A stretch of 64,000 bases of DNA, from NCBI GenBank assembly GCA_964036045.1, contig OZ038390.1, positions 39,874,525 through 39,938,524 of the forward strand, in the 5' to 3' direction. A program made the position numbers and the translations under genes. Shown in pieces: positions 50,504 through 61,418 of this stretch (the stretch's first letter is position 1; each line of letters starts with the position of its first letter). Below the pieces are notes generated by a model. The model had not been told where the DNA came from, did not search any database, and saw only the letters and a program-made list of their open reading frames with translations. The DNA comes from Eutreptiella sp. 'Long Island Sound 2002' (Eukaryota; Euglenozoa; Euglenophyceae; Eutreptiales; Eutreptiaceae).

Positions 50504-51030
50504 ATGATTACATGCAACGAGCGGAACGTACCTTCGATGCTGTGCGTGCAATGCTTGCTGAGGAACCTGGACGCCAGATGCATGTGGTCCTGCAAATGGA
50601 CCGACACGTTCGAGTGCCTGAAGTTGGTGAACGATGGTGGGTGTTGGTACCAGAATATTGACATAAAGGGAAACTCGATGCTGTCTGGTGCGGCCCTTAC
50701 AAAATTCTCGAGGTACTGAACAAGGGCGAGAATGTTAAACTCGACATCCCTGCACCCTTCGATGGGTTCGGAGTTTTCAATCGAGACAGCATAAAGCCCT
50801 ATGTCCATCGAGAGGGACAGCCGGTGTGGGACTTCCCGATGCCCCCTGTCAAAACTGGAGAATCTCCTCGACTTGTCAAGATTCTTGCTAGACGTCGAGT
50901 GAGATCCAAAAAGCGCCGCACGTTCCTGTACCGTTGTGAATGGGATGACGACACATGGTGTTGGGAGTCGAGCAAGGCTCTAGAGGAGGATCCTGTGTAC
51001 CTTGCGTTTCTTCGACTCCACCCTGAGTAA
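50504..51030 (+). pseudogene. pol: Gypsy-2 integrase C-terminus and chromodomain-like end (copy B)
   Basis: After the frameshift the reading frame continues at 50455-50661, meets TGA 50659-50661 (CGA in the other copy), then continues to 51030. The last ~60 residues (LVKILARRRVRSKKRRTFLY, then W-D-D-D and WESSKALEEDP) fit a chromodomain: hydrophobic start, basic turn, aromatic cage positions and W-E motif. Chromodomains target integration to modified histones. Confidence 0.8.
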
Positions 51031-51068
51031 CCTTACTCTTCTCTGCAGCGTGGTTTTTCGAAAAACTC

Positions 51069-51244
51069 ATGCGAGGTTCTGGGTCGACCGCCAGAGCCTC
51101 CGCCTACGGTGCTACATACCGGAAGCCCCGAACTTCCTCTCGACCTCCACCTCCTCGAGCATCACCGTCGGACGTCATCGATGTTGACGCAATCAATGAT
51201 AACGATGGTGCCAAACCCCCAGCGAGGTCGACTTCAGCTCGCCG
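51069..51244 (+). pseudogene. Gypsy-2 third ORF, 5' piece (copy B)
   Basis: An ATG 36 bp after the pol stop begins MRGSGSTARASAYGATYR; the Pro/Ser-rich start leads to SDVIDVDAINDNDGAKPPAR. It is cut at 51244 by the insertion, so the continuing open frame beyond belongs to the insert. The longer version is at 60816-61418 and 63378-64000. No family recognised. Confidence 0.6.
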
Positions 51245-52553
51245 GGCGGGACTCCATGGAGTACGCGGCAAGGGACACGGGGCGATGGGGCGACAAGGCA
51301 AAGGGCAGGGGAAGGAGAGTGGTCATGGGTACGTGGACTCGCCGGTGTTCCCACGGAAGGGATTGGGATGGTGGGGAGGTGTAGTCCCGCCAGCCGTCCC
51401 ACCAATCGTCCCACCATTCCCGCCGCCGCCATACCCGGCGATCGGGATGGTATACCCGCCCCTGCCGGCGTACCAGGGCATGCAGCCACAGGCGCACATG
51501 CAGCAGCGCCAGCAGGACGGTGGGACAGCGTGGGGGGCGCAGGAAGGGAAGGGAGAAGAGCACAGGAGGGCGTGGGAGAGGTTAGGGGAGGCAGAGAGGA
51601 GCCTGCGGGAGAGGGGGGCCAGGGTCAAGAGTGAGGTGGGCGGGGCGGAGGAGGGGAGGATGGAAGGGACCGACAGGCCGCAGGGAGGGGAAGCACAGGC
51701 AGTGGAGGAGCGACAGATGGCGTGGGCGGACCTTCGGAGAAGGCAGGAGGGGGTTGAGAGGGCGGAACGGGAGGGAGGACGACAAGAAGAGGGAAGGGGG
51801 CGGAAGGGTACCCCACTGGTGCCGTTTCGACAGCCGGCTATCCCGCCGGAGCAGGAGGGAGAGATGCAGGAGAGGGCATGGAGGCGGATCAGGGGGGAGG
51901 CGGCGAGGCTGGCGGAAAGGGACAGGGAGGTGGCGGCGCAGGAGTGCAGGGTGCGGGAGAAGGAGGAGGCGGTGGCCCGGGGGGCCCATCGGGTCCTCCC
52001 GGATCCGGAAGGGGACACCCCTTCCACGGATGAGGACGGGCGGTCGCCGTCAGGGAAAAGGGCCAGGGAGGAGGACGAGGAGGCGGGGCAGGAAAGGGCG
52101 AAGCGGCGCAGGCAGGAGGAGCGAGGGGCAGGGGAGGCGGAGGGGGCGCCGCGGCCGGCCAGCCCCAACCCAGAGCCGACGCCGACGGACTGGGACTCGG
52201 AGTGCCCGCCGCCGCGGCAGTATGCGCCGCCGCCGGTGCGGAGGGGACTCGGGACGGTCGCGGGGTGGACGGCGGGGGAAGTGGCGGAGCTGGCCCGCTA
52301 CGTGAAGTGGGCGGGGAAGATGAGGGGAAGGCGGGAGAAGAGGGGGACCCGCCCCTTCAGTGACCTGGTCGGCAGGGCAGGGAGGCCCAGGGAAAGGGGG
52401 CCGGAGATGGATGAGGGGCGCTGGAGGAGGATGCTGGGAGCGGCGCTCCCGGGGGTGCGCCTGGACTGTCCCCAGGAGAAGGGGAAGAAGTTCAGGGTTC
52501 AGATGCTGCGAGAGCTATTGCAGCGGGAGGGGCGGTACGGTGGCGATGCGTAG
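51245..52553 (+). CDS. ORF1-like protein of the 7.2-kb insertion
   Basis: The open frame runs in from the target at 51245; a plausible own start is an ATG at 51285. Gly/Lys-rich start, then a Pro/Tyr-rich block (VPPAVPPIVPPFPPPPYPAI), then ~200 residues of Glu/Arg/Ala-rich coiled coil (EEHRRAWERLGEAERSLRER and similar), a basic nuclear-localisation-like KRAREEDEE...AKRRRQEE, and a C-terminal domain with WTAGEVAELARYVKWAGKMR followed by GRWRRMLGAALPGVR. LINE ORF1 proteins are coiled-coil RNA-binding chaperones; here the architecture is similar but no RRM or CCHC is visible. The C-terminal domain recurs at 33130-33400. Confidence 0.6.
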
Positions 52554-53471
52554 GGCCGGGCAGGAGCAGGAACGGGAAGCGCCAGGGGCCGGGGGCCAGG
52601 GGCGTGCGGAGAGACGAGCAGATGGGATGCGGGGAGGCGGACGCGGGGGGTCGGCGGAGGCGGAGGAGGGTGAGGAGGGGATGTGACGGACACGAGGAGA
52701 GGAGGAAGGGAGCGGAGAGGTACGTTGTGCAGGGGAGGGCAGGGACACGGCTGAAAGTGGAGGGGGATGTGGTGATGGCGGACGCGGACGAGAACCCCAG
52801 GCGGAGAGCACAGGGCCAGCGGCGGGGGAGAGGGGAGATAGGGCGGCGGAGTACGGGGGCGCAGGCGAGTGCGGAGGGAGCAACCGGGCAGTGGGACGCG
52901 AGACGTATTGTGGGTACGGCGAGCAGTGTGGGGCAGAACGAGAAGTAGACGGGATGCAGTATTGGACTGTGGTACAGTGACGGAGCAGAGCGCAAGGTCG
53001 TGACTGACGAGAGCGGCCGGAGATGGCGTGGAGCAGCGCTGTGCCCTTCGGGTGCAGCACGGTGCCAGGGCTCTGACTTGCAGGAGAGGTGAACGGGCAG
53101 ACGAATCCAATATGACGACACGTTGGTGCCAGGGTCTTGGCTGATGGTGCGATCGGAGAGATTGCTGGGATGGGCAGGTGGCAGTGCAGGTGTACTCGAG
53201 TCCGGTGCAGTGGAGCCACGTCTCGGTGGCGCCCCTGTGGACTGGCAGCAGGAGTGTGCGGGCTATCCGCCGACTTGTTACATGGCGGCAGAGCTCTCTG
53301 CATGACAAGATGGTGCTGCATTGAAACCATTGGACTTACACCCACCCTGCTCTGAGGGGTTGACCACGCCAGGCCTTGGTGGCCGCCGGCGCCATGGGAC
53401 ACCTGCGAGGTGCAATGAAGTGTGAACCCTTGGTGACCGCGCCGGGTCCGAATGGGGGCTCTGGTCCGCAG
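52554..53471. other. Untranslated or decayed part of the 7.2-kb insertion
   Basis: GC-rich. Both strands have chance Pro/Arg-rich frames, with nothing recognisable and no RT motif. Confidence 0.45.
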
Positions 53472-53485
53472 CTGGTCTATGCGGC

Positions 53486-55893
53486 GAACCACCGGCCAGA
53501 GTATTACCGTCCAGGGCGAGCATCCGGAGATAAGTGCACCGCAGGGACCAGCGCGCACCTCCTCCGGGGAGTTGAGCGCCTGGGACGCGCAAGGTTACGA
53601 CATGTATAACCTATGCGAATGGTACGGGGGGCACACTCCCCGCAGACAGTTAACAGCGTCCATGAGAGGGAGGGGGGCTGCAACACTGCCCGGTACTCCT
53701 GTCTTCCACAACCCTACCCGGGGCATGCGGGGGGCCACAAGCTCACCACACGGGGCCGCGCCGACCCCCCTGCCAACAGGCACGGGTGTGTTACGCCGAG
53801 CCCAACCCGCCACGTCGGACGGAGCGTCCCGACACCACAGCACAAGCCGAACCACCCTAACCATCCTAGACACCACACCCAGCACCGTGACACAGACACG
53901 CCACCCGAATGACCCGCAACGCACGACACGAGAAGGCGCACGGCAGACAGACAGGCACGAGCACGAGCACAGCACCACCGAGCTGGAACAACACCCTGGG
54001 GCTCCTATGGGGAGCACAGGGACACACCGAGGGGGACCGGCGGGGCCTTGCCATCGACGGGGGGTGTACTTATGGGTGGCACAAGCGAAACTGGAAGTAC
54101 GGCTACGGAGCACCACGAAATACCGGATAATGGATTGTGCATGCAACACTGCCAGGGCGGGGCAGGGAACAGGGCACCGACAGGGGAAAAATTTTTTTAC
54201 AGCGGTCCGACCACTTGTCATGGCTTTTCTCCCCCGCGGCGGGCGGGCGGCGCAGAATACAAACGTACCGTGCCGGCCCCACACACCTGGCACCGACCAA
54301 CATCGCAACAAGCGGAACACCTGCACACAACAAGTCCGACTGCGCGAGCGCTCGCTGCGACAACAAGGAACGAACGCCGAACAAACCAACCAAGAGGCGA
54401 CTAACACGACCACACACCGCCAGAACCACTACAGCGGACGCAACGTGACCGTGAACAGACCGCGCGCACACGGACCAGCGCCAAGCTTGCCGGGCGTGCA
54501 TGGGCCGGTGCGAGAGCGACGTCCAACGAGCTAGCGACACCGTGGCGAGCCGCGCCCCCCGACCACCATGGCCACAAACACAGAGGAACACTGTGACTCT
54601 ACCGCTGCGGACGCGGCCCACGAACGTTCCCAAACTACACTACACGACACTTGTACAAACCAAGACGCAACAAACCGACGCAGACACAAACGTGCTGGCT
54701 AAGCGGGCAGGATTCGACGATAAGACCACCAGCAGCAGCGCAACGGAACCCACACGAACCCAGCCGACCATGAGGCGGCCCCGACAACCGCGCACCAACC
54801 ACACCACAGCTGCAGCCACCACTTGACCGTAAACAGACCACACGAAAGCCGGCCAACGCCGAACCAGCCAGGCTTGCACGGGTCGAAACGGAAACGGCGC
54901 CCGACGGGTTGGCAACACCGTGGTGCGCCACGCCCACCGACGACCGTACCCACAAACACAGCAGAACACCGCAACGCTGCCAATACAAACGCGAGCAACC
55001 AACGGTAACAAACTACACAACACTACACTTGGACAAACCACGACGCCACTGACCAGTACCGACAGGGACATGCCGGCTGCATACACAACATTCGGCGGAA
55101 CGACCACCGGCAGCAGCGCAATGGAACCCACGCAAACCAAGCCGACCATGAGGCGGCCAGGACGACCGCGAACCAACAACACCGCAGCTGCAGCCGTCAC
55201 TTGACCGTAAACAGACCACACGCAAGCCGGCCAACACCAAACCAGCCAGGCGTGCACGGGTCGAAACGGGAACGGCGTCCAAAGGGTTGGTGACACCGTG
55301 GTGCGCCGCGCCCGCCGACAACCATGCCCACGAACAAAACTTGGCTCTACCATCACGCAACCGACCAACCTACATTAACAAACTACACCGCAACCGTACC
55401 ATACGACCGACCAACCGGCCACAACGACCTACTTCGAACCCCCGGCCCCCCGGGAGAGCGCAAGCTCGACCGAGTCAGGAGGTGTGAGTGTGCGCCACGG
55501 CATGCGAGTCCCGTAGCACCTGCTTCTTCAAGTCGCCTCACACCTACTGAAAACCAACCCAGGTGGGGGTGCCTGCAGGACAGGGCCTTTGGCCTGGCTC
55601 CCGGCCCCTGGGCCCCAGAATCCGGAGGTTGATGAAGATGTGCGGTGGGACCCTCCCCCACGTATCATCCGCCCGAAGGAGAGGAATGTGAGACTTCGGT
55701 CGAACATGGGTTACCTCTCTGGGCAGAACCCGCTGTAGGGTACTGCTCGCGGCGACCGCGCCCTTCCCCCATGTGGGGGAGCCGCTTTGTGGGGGCACGT
55801 GCAGTAGGGCCGTGGGTGGGTGAGCAAAAGCCCCTTGGTATGTCCCCCCTGCGGGGCAACCCCAGTCCCGAGCCGACCTACCTACCTACCTAC
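53486..55893 (+). mobile_element. Nested 2.4-kb insertion with 14-bp target duplication and (CTAC)n tail
   Basis: CTGGTCTATGCGGC occurs immediately before (53472-53485) and after (55894-55907) the insert, a standard 14-bp duplication. The insert ends GAGCCGACCTACCTACCTACCTAC and its 3' block (GGGAGCCGCTTTGTGGGGGC) matches the 3.3-kb insertion. It contains a ~370-bp tandem repeat and no convincing ORF. Confidence 0.8.
54445..55440. repeat. ~370-390 bp tandem repeat inside the nested insertion
   Basis: Units begin at 54445, 54833 and 55201 with TGACCGT(A/G)AACAGACC; the last is partial. Shared phrases include ACACCGTGG(T/C)G(C/A)GCC and ACCATGAGGCGGCC. Minus-strand frames of >200 codons across it are repeat by-products. 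Confidence 0.75.
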
Positions 55894-55907
55894 CTGGTCT
55901 ATGCGGC

Positions 55908-57151
55908 TGGGCTCCACAGTGCAAATGCAGCGAAGGGAATTCGACAAGCGTCTCCCTGACGTTCTCTCTGTGTTCCTTCGGCACATGCCGTGGCTCATGG
56001 TGTATAGGAAACCAACGGCCATGCCAGTCCTCGGGCAGGGCCACAGTCCAGTCCGCAGATACACCCCCTCCCACACACACAGGGCACAACCAGGATGGGG
56101 TGAGAGACGGGGACCGAGGGAGCACTAGGGTGGGGGAGACCCCAGGGGAAAGGGTAGGGGCGGCGGGGAGGGGCAGGGGTAGAGCACGCGGGTGGCACAC
56201 ACGAGTGACAGCGCGGCTCAGACAGGGAGGGCAGACGTACAGGCAGGGTCGACAGCGAGAAGGAGAATGGGAGGGGCGAGTGGCGAGTGAGGGGGCGCAG
56301 GGCAGCGGGACAGGGGTAGCACGGAGAAGAGCAGGGGGCACACGCAGGGCGCGCGGGAGCAGCGGAGAGCGCGAACACGGAAAAAAAAAACAACAGCAGA
56401 ACAGGCGGACACACAGGAAGGACGCGTAGAGGAGGCAGGGCGCGGGAGGTGGGGGGAACAGGGGGCCAACCAGGGCACAAGGGAACCCAATGTTTCTCAC
56501 AGAGAAGCACCATGCCGAAGACCCGCATTGAGCTGTACCGGCCGCCCCGCCCGACCATCAGGGAACTGATGGAGGGGCGGCCGGCGGGAGAGGACGACGG
56601 GGGAGTCCCCCCGAAGGGGTGTCTGGGGAGGCTGCCCAAGTCGGCCTACAGGTTGGAAGACAGGGCAGAAGCCCGGAGGCGCGTGAGGGCGCGCGAGATA
56701 CAACCATGGCGCGGGGAGGACCAGCGGCGAGCACACGGAGCAGGAGAACAACACTAAGAGGGCGGGCAGGAGACAGAGGAGAGGGGAGGGTGGAGAGGAG
56801 AGAAAGAAGGTAAACGTACAACAACGCGGGCTAAAAGGCTCGGTCGCGAGGGAGGGGCGCCCACCTGGCATGGCCGGGGACCGCCAAGGGCCGCGCCACA
56901 GGATGGCGGTGGGACTGGACGAGAGCACCGAGCGGAACCGAGACAGATGGCGATGCAGTGTTGTTGTGCGTGCATGCAGGAAGGAGGGAACCACGCGGAA
57001 AAAAGCACGGCGAAAAAAAAAACGCGAACAACACCCCGCAGCACGACAAGGAGACGGGACAGAAAAGGGCGTGTGGCTAGGGCCACGCGACGGCCCCAGG
57101 GGACTAGGACAGCATGGGAGGCGGCACAGGAGTGAGGAACGGGGGCGGGAG
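55908..57151. other. Distal part of the 7.2-kb insertion with one small ORF
   Basis: Resumes after the nested insert. A plus-strand frame at 55920-56100 (protein-like REFDKRLPDVLSVFLRHMPW) and the ORF at 56512-56757 are the only coding-like parts. The rest is GC-rich and unassigned. Confidence 0.35.
56512..56757 (+). CDS. Small basic ORF in the 7.2-kb insertion
   Basis: An ATG with an ACC context begins MPKTRIELYRPPRPTIREL; 81 codons, basic and helical towards the end (RLEDRAEARRRVRAREIQ). It may encode a small RNA-binding protein or be the remnant of a longer ORF. No family recognised. Confidence 0.35.
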   Translation: MPKTRIELYRPPRPTIRELMEGRPAGEDDGGVPPKGCLGRLPKSAYRLEDRAEARRRVRAREIQPWRGEDQRRAHGAGEQH

Positions 57152-57690
57152 GGGAGCGACCCGTGCTAGGCGCACAAAACGGTCCCCGGATGGATGAGGA
57201 TCCAGTGGGCCCGCGCCACAGGGTTGCTGGCGGCCCGGTGGGGTGTAATCACACGGGATGAGGGATGGGATGGGGCCGCACAACAGCCCAGGGGATTAGG
57301 CTGGGGCCGCGGTATAGGGGAAAAAGGCGGGAAGGGAGCGACCCGTGCTAGGCGCACCAAACGGTCCCCGGATGGATGAGGATCCAGTGGGCCCGCGCCA
57401 CAGGGTTGCTGGCGGCCCGGTGGGGTATAAACACGGGATGAGGGATGGGATGGGGCCGCACAGCAGCCCAGGGGATTAGGCCGGGGCCGCGGCACAGGGA
57501 AACAGGGACGGGGGCGGGAAGGGAGCGACCCGTGCTAGGCGCACGAAGCGGTCCCCGGATGGAAGAGGATCCAGTGGTCCCGCGCTACAGGGTTGCTGGC
57601 GACCCGGTGGGGTATAAACACGGGATGATGGGACAAGGGGACGGGGTGGGGAAGGGCGTGTGGCTAGGGCCGCACAACGGACTGACGGGG
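57152..57690 (+). repeat. 182-187 bp tandem repeat, three copies
   Basis: GGGAGCGACCCGTGCTAGG starts units at 57152, 57334 and 57521, each continuing with GGTCCCCGGATGGA and GGTTGCTGGCG(G/A)CCCGGTGGGGT. The related 3' region at 43420 has a single unit. Confidence 0.9.
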
Positions 57691-57739
57691 TAGGGAGTCA
57701 ATGGGACGCTGGGAACGGGCCGGTGCCGGGATGAGGCAA

Positions 57740-58435
57740 AGGGGAATGGGACATGGGATGGGCAGGGAGACCGAAAGCGCCAAGCAACAGCCCCGTGGGA
57801 TTGGGAAACCAGTCGCCATGGAGTGGTGAACCATGGGCCAACCACGGGGAACCTGACGGCGGGAAGTCGGGAAAATGCCCTGAACTCCGGGACGGCCGTG
57901 AGGTGTCTGCAGGGGTGAGGGTTGACCATGAGGTCCCCGGGTCAATGGCCTGAGTACACGTAGGTTCACGCGTGAGCGGGACCTGGGGGAAAGTGGAAAG
58001 GGTCGCCCCCTGGCCTCCAGCCGTGGATGGACGACACCCAAGTGCATCCGGGAGCCGAGTGGGTACTCCAACCCGTGAGGGATGGGGAGTGGTGGAATGA
58101 GGTTGACAGAGAGAAGTGCTCCACTGTCGGCGAGGGCTATCCACAGGAAACCCGCCTGCAGGCGCCCAATAGGCTGTGCTAGGGGGGTAAGGCCGAGGGA
58201 TCCTTCAAAGGGTGACCGGCAGGAGCCGAAACCATGAGGGCAGCGACTGAAGGGAGCCTACCGCCGGTCATGCCCCAAGGGAACCTGGTTGAAGTTCTCG
58301 GCCGTGAGGTGAGACAGGGGTCGCCAGGGGAACTGATGGTGGAGAGCTCTCCTTCCCGCCAGAGGCGGCCACCATGTAAAACAAACAAGGAGAAGTCAGA
58401 TTAGGCTGCGGACGCGGCCGCCCTTACCTACCTAC
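57740..58435 (+). repeat. Conserved 3' region and (CTAC)n tail
   Basis: High-identity partner of 43640-44355. It ends GGCTGCGGACGCGGCCGCC then CTTACCTACCTAC, followed at once by the duplicated target. Confidence 0.8.
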
Positions 58436-58821
58436 CTCCGACCATGGCGGAACTGATTCGCTGTCGACGCCACCGTGACGCCACGTTACAATCAGTTCCC
58501 TTGCCGAAGGTTGGGTCGAACACGCCGTACCCATCGAGTCTTAAAGGTACGCACCGCCGAGTACATCGACATTATCAGTGCAAAGAATTGACTTCGACAG
58601 CTGTGTGGGCAGCAGCCTTTCGAGAAGACCCACGGACGAAGCACATCTATGAAGTCGCGGTTCCAAGCTCTGCGGCACAACACCAGCTTCGCGATGCCGA
58701 GTTGTCCTTCGATGATGGCAAATTCCTCCATTTGTCGACGATGGGCAAACGTGTGCTTGTCCCTCGAACACTGGTGACGTCGATTGTGGCCATGTATCAC
58801 GAGTCGGAGTTCTATGGCCAT
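58436..58821 (+). pseudogene. pol: Gypsy-2 pol fragment (second target copy), pre-integrase
   Basis: Repeats the region encoding MAELIRCRRHR through MYHESEFYGH, i.e. the spacer and first zinc ligand of the integrase. It is cut after 'tggccat' by a 728-bp insertion. Confidence 0.85.
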
Positions 58822-59549
58822 GTGTCCGGCACCAAACAGCAGAACCCCGGCCCCAAATAGCAGAACCCCGGCAAAAAAGGTCTCTACACGGTAACTAACC
58901 CCACAAAACCTCCGGCATAAAAGCGCCACACAGCAGCACCGGACGGCAGACCTACCTGCGGCACACCTGCAGCATCCGAAGCGGCACATTCCCAACTACA
59001 AGCAAATCAGCAAGCAAGCAAGACGTGACCTGAGTCATGGCCCCCATTTCCGCCTGCACCTCTTAGCTACCTCGTGGGCCTGCTCGGCGGAGCCGGAAGC
59101 CTGTCCTTCCATTTATGGCTCTGGTCCACCTTCGATGCCTTTACTTCATTTTGATTTGCCTGTGAAGTACAATCGGAATTTCAGCCCAGGGCTGTGAATT
59201 CCCGCATAGGGCTGTGAATTCCCGGATGTCACGGATGTTAACCTTTGACCGACCAGTATACGCCCGGACCAAGTCCTCTTTATTGCTTTGTATGCACCGT
59301 GCAACTTTTGCTACCAGAAGCTTACAAGCTGAAAACACTGACAAGTGATCTCGTCGCAAACCCAATCCCCGCAAACGCAAACACTTTAAGTATCAATATG
59401 GCTATACAGGCGACTCAGTCCGGATTCTTAAAGGTGATAAAACGTGGAATTCAGTGTAATGCAATTGAAAAGCTACAGATCCTGCGACCAATCGAAACTA
59501 AACGCGGTACCATTCCCGGCTCGGGACTCCGTCAACGGTAAATTACTAG
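58822..59549. mobile_element. 728-bp unclassified insertion in gypsy-2
   Basis: Absent from the other target copy, which reads continuously across this point. It begins GTGTCCGGCACC with two imperfect 24-bp repeats (AGCAGAACCCCGG), contains two copies of AGGGCTGTGAATTCCCG (about 59187, 59208), and ends ATTACTAGGTG. GTGTCC is present at both edges, but the target lost about four bases, so no clean duplication can be claimed. A 98-codon frame at 59245-59541 is weakly protein-like. It may be a solo LTR or a short non-autonomous element. Confidence 0.6.
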
Positions 59550-60776
59550 GTGTCAGGTGTCCTTCGAACCATGGCCCTGATTAAGCACGACTACGTATGT
59601 TCGCACCTCCGACACTACGTCGAGCGATACATAATAAGTTGCGACGTCTGTCAAGCGGCGAAATCAAGGCGAGTCGACACCGCCACAGTGCCAAGACCAT
59701 TACCGGTGCCTGACACCAAATGGCACAGTGTGTCCATCGACTGGGTTTCCGGATTGCTGCCGACCACAAGGGACCATGACGCCATCATGACTGTAGTCGA
59801 CCGATTCTCCAAGCGTGGAATGTTCATCCCTTGTCGCAAGGATATGACAGCCGACGACCTTATCTCTGTGTTTGTGCGTGAAGTAGTTCGACTGAAAGGA
59901 TGCCCTCGGCAGACTGTTTCTGACCGAGACAAGCTGTTCGAGTCTCAGGCGTGGAAGGAGTTGGCTCAGCGTTTCAAGATTGAGATGCATCAAACAGTGG
60001 CCAACCGCCCTCGAGGCAACCGCCTGGCGGAGCGCAGCAACCAGTCGATCCTCCAGCGCCTGCGTACACACGGCATCTTCGGCAACAACGAGTGGGATGT
60101 CGATCTCCTGTTTGCCGAGATTCAGTTTAACAACCTGACATCCAATAGCCTTCGGCTATCCCCGTTCGAGATAGATGAAGAACGAACACCCCATTTTCCA
60201 TTGGATTTTCCCCGAATGACTTCTCATGCACATGAACCATCGACCGTGAATGATTACATGCAACGAGCGGAACGTACCTTCGATGCTGTGCGTGCAATGC
60301 TTGCTGAGGAACGTTGACGCCAGATGCATGTGGTCCTGCAAATGGACTGACACGTTCGAGTGCCTGAAGTCGGTGAACGATGGTGGGTGTGGGTACCGGA
60401 ATATCGACATAAAGGGAAACTCGATGTTGTCTGGTGCGGCCCTTACAAAATTCTCGAGGTACTGAACAAGGGCGAGAATGTTAAACTCGACATCCCTGCA
60501 CCCTTCGATGGGTTGCGAGTTTTCAATCGAGACAGCAGGAAGCCCTATGTCCATCGAGAGGGACAGCTGGTGTGGGAGTTCCCGATGCCCCCTGTCAAAA
60601 CTGGAGAATCTCCTCGACTTGTCAAGATTCTGGCTAGACGTCGAGTGGGATCTAACAAGCGCCGCACGTTCCTGTACCGTTGTGAATGGGATGACGACAC
60701 ATGGTCTTGGGAGTCGAGCAAGGCTCTAGAGGAGGATCCTGTGTACCTTGAGTTTCTTCGACTCCATCCTGAGTAA
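59550..60776 (+). pseudogene. pol: Gypsy-2 integrase and chromodomain-like end (second copy)
   Basis: Continues the integrase with zinc ligands, SIDWVSG, SDRDKLF and LAERSNQS, without the one-base deletion of the first copy. The frame ends at TGA 60315-60317 (a GA/TG difference from the first copy) and an additional TGA at about 60348, then coding continues 60360-60776 to the chromodomain-like end (LVKILARRRVGSNKRRTFLY) without the stop at 50659. Copies B and B' therefore carry different lesions acquired after duplication. Confidence 0.85.
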
Positions 60777-60815
60777 CCTTACTCTTCTCTGCAGCGTGGT
60801 TTTTCTCAAAAACTC

Positions 60816-61418
60816 ATGCGCGGTTCTGGGTCGACCGCCGGAGCCTCCGCCTACGGTGCTACATCCCGGACGCCCCGAACTTCCTCTCGACCTCCATCTC
60901 CTTGAGCATCACCGTCGGACGTCATCGATGTTGACGCAATCAATGATAACGATGGTGCCAAACCGCCAGCGAGGTCGACTTCAGCTCGCCGCTGTTGGTT
61001 GGTAGCATCAGCGCCAACTCGACCGAGTCGACCTCTCGATCCATTCGAACCGCCGAACTACAACCAGTCGGCATATGCTGGGAGCGCGAAAGGAAAAGGA
61101 GGCCCCTCGTCGAAAGGAGGCAAGGGAGGTGTGTTCCCTCACGGCGAATGCGCAGGAATAGCAACGAGTGGACGACCCGTCGTTTCAGGAGGCACCACAG
61201 GCTTGGAAGTGCTCGAGATAGCCCTGGCCGACTGGCCTGTTCCGGAATCGACCAAGGGAGGGACCCCACCCCGCATGCAGCCGGAACTCTACAAGCTGTA
61301 TGGGCCCCCGCCCCCGGTCGATGCAGAATACTTTCGAGGCCTGATTGGTTCGATTCTGATGAAGATCTTGCTTGCTATACGGGATACGATGACTGATCCC
61401 TTCCTCTGTTCAGCTCCC
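60816..61418 (+). pseudogene. Gypsy-2 third ORF, proximal part (second copy)
   Basis: An ATG at 60816, 39 bp after the pol stop. One stop (TGA 60903-60905, CGA in the first copy) interrupts it. Otherwise it is open for ~200 codons: acidic VIDVDAIN segment, RPLDPFEPPNYNQSAYAGS, a Gly/Lys stretch, LEVLEIALADWPVPESTKGG, and YFRGLIGSILMKILLAIRDT just before the next insertion at 61419. Composition and TCGA-rich codons match gypsy-2, so it is part of the element. It has no env-like membrane segment. Confidence 0.6.

Larger units (their letters stand above)
49422..51244. repeat. Target duplication copy B (1.82 kb; partner 58436-60991)
   Basis: Integrase to third-ORF start of gypsy-2, repeated directly at 58436-60991 (minus a 728-bp nested insert there). 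The copies bracket the 51245-58435 insertion, share 'ctccgaccatggcgg' at their left ends and 'ttcagctcgccg' at their right ends, and differ at several percent of positions or less. Confidence 0.92.
51245..58435 (+). mobile_element. 7.2-kb insertion with (CTAC)n tail
   Basis: Flanked by the 1.82-kb target copies. It begins with an ORF1-like gene, has a nested insertion (53486-55893), and ends with the same ~0.7-kb 3' region as the 15-kb insertion and GCGGCCGCCCTTACCTACCTAC. No RT domain is seen, so it is a candidate ORF1-only, non-autonomous non-LTR element. Confidence 0.7.

Noticed and set aside
54640-55368. Minus-strand ORF of 242 codons
   Set aside because: It follows the ~370-bp tandem repeat, giving repeated peptide blocks, with no family resemblance. 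Not a gene.
58822-59553. Solo LTR interpretation of the 728-bp insertion
   Set aside because: TG...CA ends can be drawn, but no matching 4-6 bp target duplication fits the uninterrupted copy. Left unclassified.
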